Assembly (NCBI RefSeq): GCF_047663525.1
Contig: NC_092591.1
Coordinates: 28,987,001-29,051,000 of the forward strand
Direction of reading: 5' to 3'
DNA length: 64,000 bases
From: Anas platyrhynchos
Lineage: Eukaryota > Chordata > Aves > Anseriformes > Anatidae
Shown: one piece after another, positions 1-13,100 of the stretch
Layout: each line of letters starts with the position of its first letter
Position numbering within the stretch: the stretch's first letter is position 1
Made by a program: the position numbers and the translations under genes
The notes under the pieces: model-generated
Databases searched by the model: none
What the model was told of the DNA's origin: nothing
The model's input: only the letters and a program-made list of their open reading frames with translations

Positions 1-3000
1 CTTCTCTTTGAATGTTCTGTGCATTTTTCTCATGCCGTGTTCATAACCCACTGCTATCTCAAACATACCACAGACCTGCCTGTTTCCCTGCTCCCTTTGA
101 GTCAGTCGCAGTCTTGGCACATTCCATTAAATTCTGATTTGTAAACTGTAAATTCAGTGTACAAATAGAACCAGGTTTGGCCACGGAGAGTGGCTAGATC
201 AGAAGGGGACAGCATTTCTAGGAATGACCAGTTTCCTCTGTTAGCCTTGCAAAGTCTGACTGGAGCTGCAGAATAACTTGCAGGGAACAAAAGGATTCCT
301 GTTTTTTTTTCATTTTCTTTTAGTGTGTACTTGGTATTGGCAGAGACAAATAACGCTAATTGGTCCTATCCCTAGAGCTGGAGATGGAATAGTATCTCCA
401 TGGATTGGTGGCTTGCCCTAAGAGTGCATCTCTCAGGTTCTTAGGAAACTAAGCTTTAAAACTTTTTAAATAGTGTTTATAAAATGACAGTGTTTCCCAG
501 AACAAGATCACCGAGTGATGTTTAAGAGGATATTCTTTTTCCAATTTTGGCTCATTTCTCAGCTCAAAGTAGCATTCTTTTCTCTGTTTAAAAACACTAC
601 ACTGAGACCACATCCATTTGCAATCTGCACTGTAGTTTCCTGTGCACTGTCCTTTTTCCAACAGGCGGGCAAGATGCGCTTTGGTTTAGTCATCACTGCT
701 GAAATGCAAATGCCTCTGAGTTGTAGAAGACATTCTTTTCCTGTGCACAGCAAAAATACATACTAAAACACAATAAACATCTCCTGCCCCGACTGCAAGG
801 GAACTCGTAGGGAAACAGGATGGAAAGTGAAGTTGAGATTTAAGTCAGGACATGGGCCAAATGTCACTGAGGTGGGTAGGAGTGTTTCAGGGGAGCAGGA
901 ATAGGATCACTGGAGGCATTCTTGCCACAAGCAGAGCACTATGGTCAGGAATGATTAAAATCCTAGTGACTTTGTGGGTCTCTCTTCAGGCCACTAGCCA
1001 TAGGATTGCAGCCGAAAGGGGATTTGGCCATCACCTCCTCCTCGGCTGCTTATGACTGGAGGCTGAGCTCCTGTTGGTCTCATTCACCTTTCATCTCCCT
1101 GCTGCAACTGTATAATTAATTAATTAGATTATTCAAATTACAGACCTTTCTCTATTTACTTTGTAAACAAGTTTGTGATATACACAGGAGAAAATCTTCT
1201 GTTCCGTATGGATCTCATTGTTGTCCAAAATTAGCTTGACTGAAAGAGAAAGAGCCTTCCCAAGAGGGCTGCAAGGTTGGGAACCTCCTCCCTGGTTTGC
1301 ATAAAAGCAGAGATCAGCTCTGTGCCTCCTCTGGGAGGAGAGCTGCCGAGGGATGGAGGGGCAGCAGGTCTCTCCAGCACGGCCAAGTTGCCTGCTCAGC
1401 TGACATGGGAAAAGCAAGCATCATTTCCTTGTGGTAGATAAGAGACAGAAAGCCAAACATGTGGATAGAAATGTCAAACATACCTCTTGCTGCTCAGGGA
1501 TCACCAGGGCTTTGAAAATACTGATAATTAGCTGCTTGTGTGAATCTTTGATTTTTGGAAAGCCTGCTTTCGTCTCAGAGGCAACCCCTGTAGGCCCCCT
1601 GCTACTACCTTGCCATGTAAGCCCGGTATGCCCTCCCAGAGCCAGAGGCTGCTTTTATAAATTCCCAGTCTTTATCTTTTTTTTTTTTTTAAATACGTTT
1701 CACACCCCTGTATCTCCTTGGGGCTCTGCCTCACATTTATCGAGTTTCACAAGCTGCTTACCTGCCTTCTGCTGCATGACCATCATTATTCATTGTTCTG
1801 GTGCAAGGTTTTCTAAGAAATTCACCCCTTGTTTAGCCCCATCTTTCCCAAGAAGGTGAAGTTTCTGAGACCACCTTAGTCACTGAAAGAAGGTAGGACA
1901 AGGAGGGGCTCCCTTGTCCAGGCAGTTGTTGTTAACCACGCAGGCATGGGCATGATACCTGTCTGAAGAAAGATGTTTGCGTCTCATTGCAATGTGTAAG
2001 GCTAAAGAAGGAGAGCAGCTAGCCCCCTTCACAGAAAGAAATGAGTTTGTTTGGAGCAGAAAGATCCAAATCTGCCTAAACTCAGCAAGGGACTTCAACA
2101 GGGAGCTTAGCTGCAAGAGCGGGCGCGTTGTACCAGGAAGAAGCATCAGGTATGTGGGAAGGCTGAATCCCTCCTAGGTGGTACCGCAGCGGGGCAGCTG
2201 CATGAAGGCAGTCGCGCCCTGAGCCAATCTCCCCACGAGTAAAACCAAGTGTGGTTTTTCTTTCATTTCTTCACGTGTGTCTTTTATAAACATGTGCAGC
2301 TCTGTTGTCTGTTTTGGATGCTGGGAGTAAATGCTGCGATTTGCATGTTACCTTAAACTGGCTGGGGCTGAGAGGCATTTCAAAGCAATTGAGTACTGAC
2401 AGGCGCTCCCTGCCGAGAGGTGTGGCAAAGCCATAAATCTTCACGTGCACCCAGCACCTTCTCCAAACCTCTGAGGACCAACACCAGCCGGGCAGTAAGG
2501 CAGGAGGAGGTGACCCCAGAAAGCTCAGGGGGCTCAGGAAGGCTTTGCAGCAGGGCCTGGAGTGGGAGGGTGGTGGTTCCTTGTGAGCTGGGAAGCTCGG
2601 AGGGAGGCCCTCCTTGGTGCAGATGCACCACTGGTACCAGCAGTGCTGTGCTGTTGGACACAGGGGAATTGGGCTGATTTTTTCAGGTGTGAGCCCTCCC
2701 TTCCTAAAGCAGACCCTGGGGCAGGTCAGACCATGACACCATGTAAGTGACCATTGTCTCACCAGCACCCAAAGCCCTTGGTTTGAGTTTTCCAGTTGGG
2801 TGAATTTCACAGGAAAAGCGTGGTCCCTGTCTGAATGGGACCCACACGGAAAACCCATTGTGTTGTCCGCCGGCAATGGGTGGATGTGGTTGTGCTCGGG
2901 GTGAATGTGCTGCACTGCAGTCAGCAGTTTGGGACGGCTCTCCTCACGCTTCCAGGAAATGTGAGCAGGAGCCTTTCCATGCTGCGGGGTGCATGACTCA

Positions 3001-4048
3001 CCTTGCCAGGCCACAAGCCCTCATCCCAGCCCTCACCCGTTTCCTCCTGGCCTCTGCTTTCCTACCATGATGGAGAAGACTTCATCTCCCAGCTTATCAA
3101 GTCTTTGCAACTCAGAGGATCCTCCAAGGGCAGGGATGGACCCCTGGAGGTCACCTGCTTTTTCCACCTCTTCCCATCAGCATCAGACAGTCAAATGGTT
3201 GGGGGGGGGACATTTACAGGGAGGGAGCCCCAATTTCCTCCTGTCTTTGTCACCCGAGGTACACAAGACGTTAGGGTGGCAGCAGTCTCACATCTTACTC
3301 CAGTTCTTTAGCAGGCTCTGTCCCAATATTTTTAATTTCATGGCTCTGTGTGTATGGTGGAGTGTGTGTACACGTTTGTATTTGTGTATGTTTGGCAGGG
3401 AAGGGAAATGCACCCTACTGTAATTTTAGGTGAGACTGAGCAGGCATTTTCTGCTGTGCTCTCCAGAAATTGCCTTAATTGAAGAGCTGCCCCGGTGGCT
3501 ACTGTTCCTGTCCATACGTCCCTGGCTATTTGTGGTGATACCACTATCGTGCCATGAGAGAGCTTCCACATACTGCTGAAATCACCGTTGGGGTGTGCAG
3601 CGAAACCTCCGTGTTTGGTCTGATGTCACTAGGTTGTTTCCCAGGCAGCATTGCCAATGGTGGAAAGCTAAAGTTAGGCGAAAGGGAGGAGGAATCCAAT
3701 CAGATTATTCTCTGGTTACAGTCTTGTCTGAACAAAGGTTTTCTTGCTGCCTTAATGGTTAGTCTGGCTTGAGTGATAAAAATATTTACCAGTTTATTAT
3801 AAACAGCTGAATCTACAGCCTACGTAGTCACATTATTTAAAGATGAAAGTAAGTGGGATAAAAAGTGAACATTTAAAGACTAAATTACTATACTGACTTT
3901 GAGTAGGATTCTACTCATGTTTATATCCAGTCCCTGTAACCCCAGGGAGAGCTACTGACTCATGCTGGAGGTGACTGGGAGCAGGGGCTGGGCCATTACA
4001 AGCACTGGAGGTGTACTGATATATACTTTTCATTAACCCTCCCTCTAG
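1..4048 (+). other. SLC22A18 intron (partial), no exon seen
   Basis: I looked for the conserved segment that should precede the exon at 4049 and did not find it, so this stretch is read as the 3' part of an intron. It holds short pyrimidine tracts and a G run near 3200 but no recognisable gene or transposon. Open frames here are short and lack family features. Confidence 0.6.
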
Positions 4049-4149
4049 GTTTGTTCCTGATTATGTTTTCCATCATCTCGATGGATTTCTTTGGCTTGGA
4101 AGCAGTGGAGTCTGGCTACCTGATGTCATATTTTGGTGTCCTTCAAATG
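4049..4149 (+). CDS. SLC22A18: SLC22A18 coding exon, fourth from last
   Basis: This 101-bp exon sits between a pyrimidine-rich acceptor (ccctccctctag) and a strong donor (gtaagt). The first two bases complete a split codon begun in an exon outside the window. The remaining 33 codons read LFLIMFSIISMDFF through SYFGVLQM, a transmembrane segment followed by a short loop. It ends on a codon boundary and joins the next exon in phase 0. Confidence 0.93.
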
Positions 4150-7100
4150 GTAAGTGAAGTGGAAGCCCCCCTCTTGCCACACTAATGTCTAATGTGCACC
4201 TTGCTCCCTTTTTCACTCATGTTCTCCTAAATCCAGGCATGATATTGATGTGAAGAGCATAAATACACTCCTAGCTCTGCTGGGTGTTACTTAACTTCAA
4301 AAAATAAAAATGCCTCCAGATTTATTCTATTTCTTGAAATGTAAAGAAAGCAAAGCGAGGAGTGTCTTGATTTTTTTTTTCCCTCTTGTCCCTTCCTGTG
4401 GGCTTGGAATTAAATGATCTTTAAGGTCCCTTCCAACCCAAACCGTTCTGTGATTCTTGCAAATGTAAGCTGTGGAGCTAAAATTTCCAACAAGTGACAC
4501 GTCATCCTGGTTTTATAACAAAACTTACATTGAAGTTAACTTGCCTTGATTATAAGGTTTTCAGTGGTGCAGGGTAGCTCATTTACATTTGCTTAGTAGC
4601 ACCCTGTGAATTTATGTAGGTAGACAGTCTTACTGGCATTTTCACAGATGCTTTCAGTGTAGAAGAAGGACTAGTTTGTGCTGGGTGGAAACAAGCACAG
4701 CAAGCTTATGCTTGCAATAAAATAAAATAAAATAAAAATATATATCTGCAATGGAATGTGATTGTGAGACTAATAAAATGGGCAAAATGGAAAAGTCAGC
4801 TGAATTAGGCCAGAGCAGGACCAAAAATAATGGCACTGCATTATTTGGAGGAGGAGGCTAATAACTGTGCAGAAAGAGCAACAGCTGGTTACAAGCCAGC
4901 CGGAAGGTAGAGATGCAAGTTAAGCAATATCCTGAAGGAGGGTGGTCTTGTTATTAGAAAAAAAAAGAAAAAAAAAGAAAAAGAAATGCCTTCCTTTCCT
5001 GGACATTGCCGCAGAATTCCTGTGGGATTTGGAGGAGATTCACATCTGTGAAATGGCAATTTCAGTTCCTTCCCTTGTGAGCTGGATCTTGCATAGTGTT
5101 GCCAGTCACTTGGGCTCTGCCCTGTTCTCATAACTTGGTAGAGCAGCCAGCGAGCATTGCTGTGCATCAGTGAGCAGAGAGAAACATCGGGATCTGAGGA
5201 GCTGGTGCCTTCACCATGTGTGTTTTGGGAGGGTGGCATTTGACTTGCTGTGTCTTGGTCCCATGTGCTCAACACCTGCTGTAAGCTGGATGCATGCTTC
5301 TGTTCAGCCGTGTTGGAAAGGAACACAGCTCTGCTGCTCCACAGCAAGGAAAGAGTGTGTGTGGCAAGTGGGGTGACCAGCAGCTGCTTGCCAAAGCATG
5401 TCTGACCCAAACTCCAGTGCTGATGGAGGCTTACTCTGCACTTCTCTATGCGTGCTGCTTCCTACAGCAGTACCTCCAAGATTCATTCAGGTTTTAGGGG
5501 GGCCAAGTCACCTTCTGATGTCCTCTTCCCTATTTGAATGTAGAGGGACACACCAGTAACTCTTAACATATATGTGTCAGTTAAATCCATAATATATGAC
5601 TACACGGAAATCAAATTTGGGATTGCAGCATGGAAATGGTTCTCGTTTCAAGCTGGCTGCTGTGGGTTACGATACCACCGAAGGTGAAATGGTGCAGCCT
5701 GGGAAGGAGTGGCTTTGCGTTGCTCAACGGAGCTGGGACGCTGCTGCTCAGTGTGGGATATCTGTCTGTTTTCATGCTATTGTTTCCCAGGTTAGTTTGG
5801 CTGAAACTGCCGTAGATAAGGTTACTTGCACTGCCATGCTGGGGCACCCTACAGTCCGGTAGAGGTGCGGGACCTGCTGCTTTGACTCTGCTTCCTAGCA
5901 AATAACCAGATGGCAAGCGCTAGCCAAGGCTCTGACCCTTCCCACAGTCTGGGTTTCATCCCAACCATACCTATTACCACGCTGGAATCCAGCAGTGGCC
6001 TCCGGGCTCAGGTGCAGTATCTGCTTTGCTGGGGAGGCTTTGCCTCAGGCTGTTTGGCACAGAAACTGGCTTTTGTCAGCCAGGCAGCTTGCTTTCATCT
6101 ATCCATGCAGTTTCTGTCTGTTTTGCTACACATGTTCAACAGCACATGACTTTGGACAGCAGAAATGCAGGAGGAGGGAAGTGGTCGTAGTGTATGAAGG
6201 AGCTTCTTTTCCTTGTGGTGCCGTGTTGGGGTTTGTAGTCCAAATACCAGAAAAAGAATGAGAAAAATTCTTTTTTTCTTCTTCTTTTAAAAAAAAAAAA
6301 AAAAAAAAAAGCACAGGACCTGTGAATCCTGGTGGCAACAAAGCCATCTTGCAAAGCACTGCCTGCTGCTTTGTTGCTGTTTTTTTCCACTTTGTAGCTG
6401 GCAGTTACCAGTTCCACTCTAGTTTTTACAGGACCAGATCCTCAGTTGGTCCAAATCAATGATGCTCTCACCATCTGGCTTTAAAACTACTGTAAAACAT
6501 GAGATTTGTATCCTAACTTTCAAATCAGGACCCTGGCTGCAACGGCCCAAAGGTATCTCTTGTAGATAGTGGCTGTGTTAATTCTCTATGACTGCTTTCT
6601 GTCGAGTTTCCTCCAGTGGAAGATGTGCACAGGGGATGTAATGTGTGCCAGCTCCATCTCGCTGAGTTCATGGGCCTCCGTCGTCCCTCAGCTGGCATTT
6701 CAGGCATGTCTGTTTCTGTTGAACAGTGAATTGATACTGCTGGAGATATAAATGCAGATTAAGGTGCACGCAAATTCCACCAGTCTAGATGGGTGAATGG
6801 TGATTAATATCTGCTGACTGGCTTCCCCACTTCACTTGTTAAATTATAGCTTTATTCATAACGAATATAATGTCCTTTTCAATGAATTTCATCAAGCAGG
6901 TCCTCAGCTTTGATTTCTCATTCCTTAGTTTGCCTTTCTCTAAAACATTGTGGGGGTTTTCTCTCTGACTTGCTCTAATCCCCCCTGTTAGAGATCCCCC
7001 TCTCATTTGCATTCCTCCTGGGCCTGAAAATGGGCCACATTTAAGAACTTTTATAGGTGGGAGTGGACGTCATAGAACCAAAGGGGGAAATAAAAATCAA

Positions 7101-10100
7101 GCTGCGTCCTGTTTACTCTAAACATCCTTGTAGACATTAAAAACAGTGCTCAGGGGTCTGTTCTGCAGGGCAAGAGGGCATGGCTGTGGTCTTCTGCTCT
7201 CAGAACACACTGCATGTTCTAAGAGGTTTCAGGAGCGCACAGATTTCAGCACGTTAAGTAAGACTTTGTCCAACTGTTCCCCAAAAGTCATACACCAACA
7301 AATGGCATTGCCTGGTCTGCCAATTCCTGGCAAGTCCAGTAGCATTATTGCAGTTTCTATTTTTTCTATTTTTTTTTTCCATTTAATTTTCAAAGCTAAC
7401 ACAAAGGGACATCACAGCCCCCTTTCGCAGCCTGGTAAGCAATGCCAAGGCAATTCAAATACTGATGGTCTCTTCCTGCTTTCCTCTCCTGCCCCAAGGT
7501 TGTTATGCTCCAATTGCTTAACTTCATTTTTCAGCTTCTCAGCCTCATTTAACCTCCTGTGGTGAGAAGCAGCCACCACACCGTCAACATCTGTGCTTCT
7601 CATCATTCAAGCCAACTACAGAGTGCGCAGAGAGGAGATTTGGAGTGGTTTTGAGTCAGTCAGATAAGCTTTGAGTCAGATAGACAACTCAAGAACTTTG
7701 CCATGGACATCTCAAACACCTCTCTGCACAGGGGGATCAGTGCAGAAACACCAACCCCACAGGAGGTGAGGGTTTTGTCACCTTTGCAGAGGATGTTAGT
7801 GAGCATCCCATCTCCATGGGATGGTCAAGGAGACCTGAGTGGCCCAAAGTAATACATCTGCTGACATTATTGTTGTAAACGTACCAACAGGTGTACTTGT
7901 CCATTGGGAGGAGGCTTCCAGGCTCTTAGGATGAAGCACTAGGAGCTGGTGTAAATTTGCTGCTCCAGATGTTGCCCCTGCCCTGCTCTTCATATTGGAC
8001 AGGTCACCTTAGTCCTCTCCGGCAGAGTTGATGTTAATATTCCCTTGTAAGCCTCTGGCTTACAAGCCTCTGGCTTACAAGGTTCCTTGTGTGGGAAGTC
8101 CTCTGGCTCCTTGCTGGATTGCATTTTCCAATAGTAAAGTAGTTAAAGGGTAATTATATATATATATATTTATGCATTTATTTATGACTGCTAGGAAGAG
8201 ATCATCAGCTGCACCTGCTTGCAGTTAGGCAAAGAGCATCATCTGATAGCAGAGGATAGAGAGCAGACACAGGGAGGGTGGGAAGGGAATGGTTAGATGG
8301 AAAATAGCAAGTGGAGGGTAATTCACGCAATGCAGGCTCTGCACCCTGATAGTGTGGGGCTGGCCGATGGGCTGGGGTGGTGCCAGAGCAAGTCCAGGAG
8401 GAGGAGTCTGATGGGAGATAATGAAATAGGGATGGGAAGGCAGAGAGCGGGAGGGGCACAGAGCCTCACATCGCAGAAATCCCCTTGCTTGTGATGTGTT
8501 TGAATCATTTTCATCTGATTGCTGGTGGATATCCAGCAAGAGGTCTGGGAGCCCATTAGTGATGCTGTACCTCTTGTCCTTGGCACTGTGATTCCAGAGC
8601 CCTCTTATCTCAGAGGCCGTGTGAACAAAATTTCCCTCCTATTGAATGCCTAGGAGTGTGGGATGCCATTCATTCTCCCTCCAGAGGATAATTAATTTCA
8701 TAATCATGTGAAAATTAAAATAACTTAACTTTGCATAATGGGCAGAAGCAGGCCTAGGATCCAGCTCTTTTTGGAGTGGGGAATGCAATAGCATGGAGGA
8801 CTTCAGGTGTAGTATGTGCTTGGAAAATGCTGCCAGAGGATTAAGGCAGGGGAAATACCTGGAGTCCCTGGTTCGTATCTGAAGTCACATCTGATGCTCA
8901 GATTTCCAGACATGGGAGGGGGCAGGGGGAGCTCTCCTTAAGAACTTTTTCTCTGAAAACAAAGCAAAACACACAAAACAAAAACTCTGGGTGGGACAAA
9001 GGGGTAGGTATTTATTACCCTGAGGACCGAGAAATCATAAGACATCTGTTCTAGTTACTGCGTTTAATTGGCATTGTTGTACAAACTCCACCTCTAGCTG
9101 TGCAGCTTCTGGAGGGACAAGTTTGTACTGAGTGATTCTGGAAAGATGAGAGAGATTCCTGGAGGAGCGATTTACATTGCCTATCATCTTATCACCAGCC
9201 TGTCCCTCTTGCTTTTTTATTTCTCTGTGCAGCAAAAGGGATGATTAAAGAGCTGGGGATTTAATTACAGCCAGGTTCGCCTAGGGGGAAAACCCACTTG
9301 GTGAGAGGACCTTGCAACAACAAACAGAAAGTTCTCCAGTTTCCTCGCTTTGAAGGATTTAAACCTGTGGTGGGGGGCGGAGGGGGGAAAGCCAGCCATT
9401 AGGCTGGAGTTTGCAAAACACACGCTTGTCTCTCCCCTGTGAGGCCAAGTGCTGCTTCAGCAGTTCAGTCCTTACCGTCAGCTCTCCTTGCAGCCCCAAC
9501 ACCCTTGTGCTCTTCTGCAAGACCTGAATGACTTCTCCAACGCTTTCTAGCATTGCTGTATCCATAAAACAACCTCCTTCCCCTCCCACCCAGATCAGTG
9601 CAGGGTTTTGCACTACCTTCAACCTGTCAAGAAACGTCCAGCACTGTTTGATGCCCCAGCCTGTGTCTACCCCTGGTCCCAGCCCTTATGTGGGCTGTGC
9701 CTGCCTCCATGAGCTTCTCATGTCTTCTCCTTTCCAGGTGTTTGTGTAAATGGGTGTCTTCTTGCTGGGCTCTTTTTTTTAATGGGTGCTTGTGAAGGAG
9801 TTTGTAGGAACAGCCTCATGTCCAACGGCCACAGGTGAGCATGAAGGACCAGCCAGGCATCTGTATGACTTGGACTTTTTACATTTCACTACTTGGGGAT
9901 CCTGGTCTGGCTCCACAGCAGCTCCACACAGTGAGGAAACTGCTTTGCCATTAAAAAGCCAGCCAAAAAATAACACTTTAGACCTTTAAACAGCAAAAGC
10001 CTTTTCCATTCTTTAAGGGACTTGGGAGAGTTGGTGGTGAGGTCGACAAGATGTGTGCTCTCACTGGCTCTCCCAAGCAAATGGGAGCTCCAGCAGATGC

Positions 10101-13100
10101 AGTAATAATGAGGATAGTTTTCTACATCATCATCTGAACTAGTGGAAGGAATCATGAGTACAAATCCAGTGTAAGGAAGAGGAGAGAGATCTTTGGCTGT
10201 TCTGCATTTATCAGGAGACTTATTTGCCTTGTAAGAAGGAGGGGGGAGAAAAAAGAAAAAGCAGTGTTGGTTTTTCCTGCGACATGTGTACACAGCCACG
10301 GGCAGTGCCTGTTATTTCACTTGCAAACAATTTCCTCTCCCTTTTGTTTATTGATGACAGAACACATTCCAGCCAGGTACACTGTCTCTGCCCCAGCACT
10401 TCAAAGGAGGTCAGGTTACAAAGGCAAGCACCATCCAGCAGATTAAATGCGGGAGGGGAAGGCCCATGGGATCTCAAGTGGAGGCTGCATGCAAGGAAAA
10501 AGCCCCGAACATGCCAGCAGGAATAAAGATAAATCCCACTGCTGCCTTTTTGGTGCTGACCAAGCTTATCCATGGGAGCAAGGAAGCCCAAACCATCCCA
10601 GGTGCCCCCACTACCGCCTACATCCATACAAACAGCACTGCGAGAGCAGCACGTTACCCAAACCCTCCACAGGATCACACATGCCAACCTTTTGGCTTCC
10701 TCCTTCCCAAATGTGCCCATGCTGCATCTCAAACAAATTGGACACCTGCATGCCCAGGGAAAATTGTAGGTGGCATTTTGGCAGGCATTGTGGTTGGCAC
10801 GAGGATGTCATCACTGGGTGGTACAGATCCATCTATCCTCATTTTTCTAGATTTTTCTTCCTCTAAGCCTCTTTCTAGGGATTTTATGAGCTTATCTGTG
10901 ACTTAGAAAAGCTCTCTGCTGGACGTAATGAGTTTTCAGGTCTCATTTCTGGCCAGAAGCAGGTCCTGAACTCCGAAAATGTTATCCAGCACCTAAATCA
11001 AGATGCTGGTGTTAGAATGCGTACAAACTCAAGATGAGAGGTTTTTGTGTCTCATGGCTGGATCAGCCATGCTGGGAGGGAGACCAGCAGCACAAGCCAA
11101 CAGGGCCCAGTAACCAGTGGGGAGGCTGGGGTATAACCGAGAGATGGCCATGTGGCCTGGGACAGAAAGCAGGTGACGTGGGCTGATGCTTGCCGCTCCC
11201 ATGGTGATCTGAATAGGCTTCTCTGGAAATCACTGATGATATCCCCCCATGACTCAAGGATGGGCAGGGTCAGGGCTGCGCCTGCACGGTGAATCCCGAT
11301 TAAATACACCATTCAAGTCTGGGCAAATTGAGAAACCTTTCCTGCAGTGGCTCAGAGGAGCCGAACTAGGGTTTGGGTGATGCCACCACCATGTCAAGTC
11401 ATGCCAAGGGAAGGCAGTCCTGTGACTCAGCACAGCCCAGGCGGGAGGGACTGGCAGGCTGCAAGGCATTAATGACGGTTCTTCTTCGTTTTCGGAGTGC
11501 TCAGCTTAATGAAGCATGACTCAGCAGCTCCTCCACCCATCCCGAGCAGGAGCTACCAGGGCTGGCCTCATCCTCCTCCCACCCGGCCCATGTCCGTGGC
11601 AGGCGTGAAGCCGCAATGACTCAGGTCACCCCATCCTTTGTCCCAGCGTCGCACCGCACTGTCCCCAAGGCCACCAGGCAGGTGAGCTGCACGGGGCTCG
11701 TGCCACCGCCATGCACGTGAGCCCAGCTCCTGAGCCCTGCCCAAGGGTGACACAGGGACAGGGACAGGGAAGAGGAAGAAGCATGTACTGGGAAAACAAA
11801 TTTCTGCATGGCAAAATGACCCCTCATGCCAAAAATTGTGCTCTGAGGGACAGCAGAGGGTTTAATTTTGATTTTTTCCATTAAGTTGTAGCTTGTTGGA
11901 GGAATATTTAAACTAGTTATCACTCTTCATGAAAACTTCACCTTATTCTCACTCTATGTCTATTTACCTTTTACCGTTTGATTTTATTTTTGCAATTAAA
12001 TTGTGTTGTTTTTTTTTGTTTGTTTGTTTGTTTGTTTTTTGACTATTTGTTGTACATTAACATTTCTTTTAAATAACTTCCTTTTTTTATTTATCCTGAA
12101 CTGATTTCCTTTCAATGGATTTTGGGTTTCTCCCTTAGGATTAGCACAGTAAAGCTGAGAGCAGCACAGCTGTGGCCCAAGTCAGATCTGAGCACCAATG
12201 TTTTTTTAGGCTGCACCAAAATTGAAACGAAGCCATCGCAGAAAACAAAGTGTTTTGCACTAAAGATCTTCTTTCAAGTCAGAGGGGCTTTCGTTTGGAT
12301 CAAACAAACCCTTCTGAAGTGGGGGAAGCTCGGTAGATCCCTATCTGTCCCTCCCCTGGAGCCCCGTCAGCCAGGATGAGCTCTTCCACCCTCTGTCCTC
12401 TCCTGCCCACTCTGGCCAGTGCCAAGTGCGCCAGATGCTGAGCAGAGAAATGAAAGTGGGCACCTTTGCTCTCTGAAGCACTGTAAAAGACAAATGTGCC
12501 CTGAGATTTACATTTTCTGCTCCTCCTTTATTCCCCCCCTCCCCCAGTTTTTGCTTTAAATCTGTAAAACCAGTTCTTTGTCCCTTGTGCCTGTGCATAC
12601 TGCTGGGGCTGGCGATTAGCATCGCTGTTGTCTTTATTTCCTGTATAAAAATGATGAACTGCCCAATTAATACATTTATAGTTTAAAATAATGGCAAGAC
12701 AAGGTACAGAAGAGGAGGCATTTTCTACCTCTGCATACAAATATACAGTTTTGCTTTGGAAAAGCTTGCCAAAAATGAAGAATTTAACAGTAATTGTGTT
12801 TCACAAATAAAATAAAATAAAATAAAATAAAATAAAATAAAATAAAATATCCCAAGTTAAAAATTTGTGTCTCCGCATACCTTTAGACGGTTTCAGTCAC
12901 CACTGCTGACCACACAGTGACAGCAAACTCACGCAAGCACCATTCAGTAGAGAGATCTTCCTCTGACAGGGCAGATTTATCACTAGGATGCAAAAAGCTC
13001 AAAATCATGGATTGTGTGTTCAGGTCATTTACTGTGACAGCAAAGACCCTTCCCTCCCCCCCCCCCCCCCAAAAAAAAAAAAAAAAAGCAAGGAAGTAAC

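Noticed and set aside
2271..3014. 247-codon open frame on the minus strand
   Set aside because: Low-complexity Pro/Ser/Cys/Trp-rich translation with overlapping frames on both strands, no family motif, and inside an SLC22A18 intron or its flank.
3140..3260. Acceptor-like cccatcag considered as an upstream SLC22A18 exon
   Set aside because: The downstream sequence does not translate to the conserved segment expected before the 4049 exon, and no frame-compatible donor follows.
10220..10906. Overlapping frames of 136-170 codons
   Set aside because: Both strands open over the same unique intronic sequence. No splice sites compatible with SLC22A18 and no motif.
12805..12849. Considered as a CRISPR-like or regulatory repeat array
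   Set aside because: It is a plain AAAAT microsatellite without spacers. No CRISPR is expected in a bird nuclear genome.
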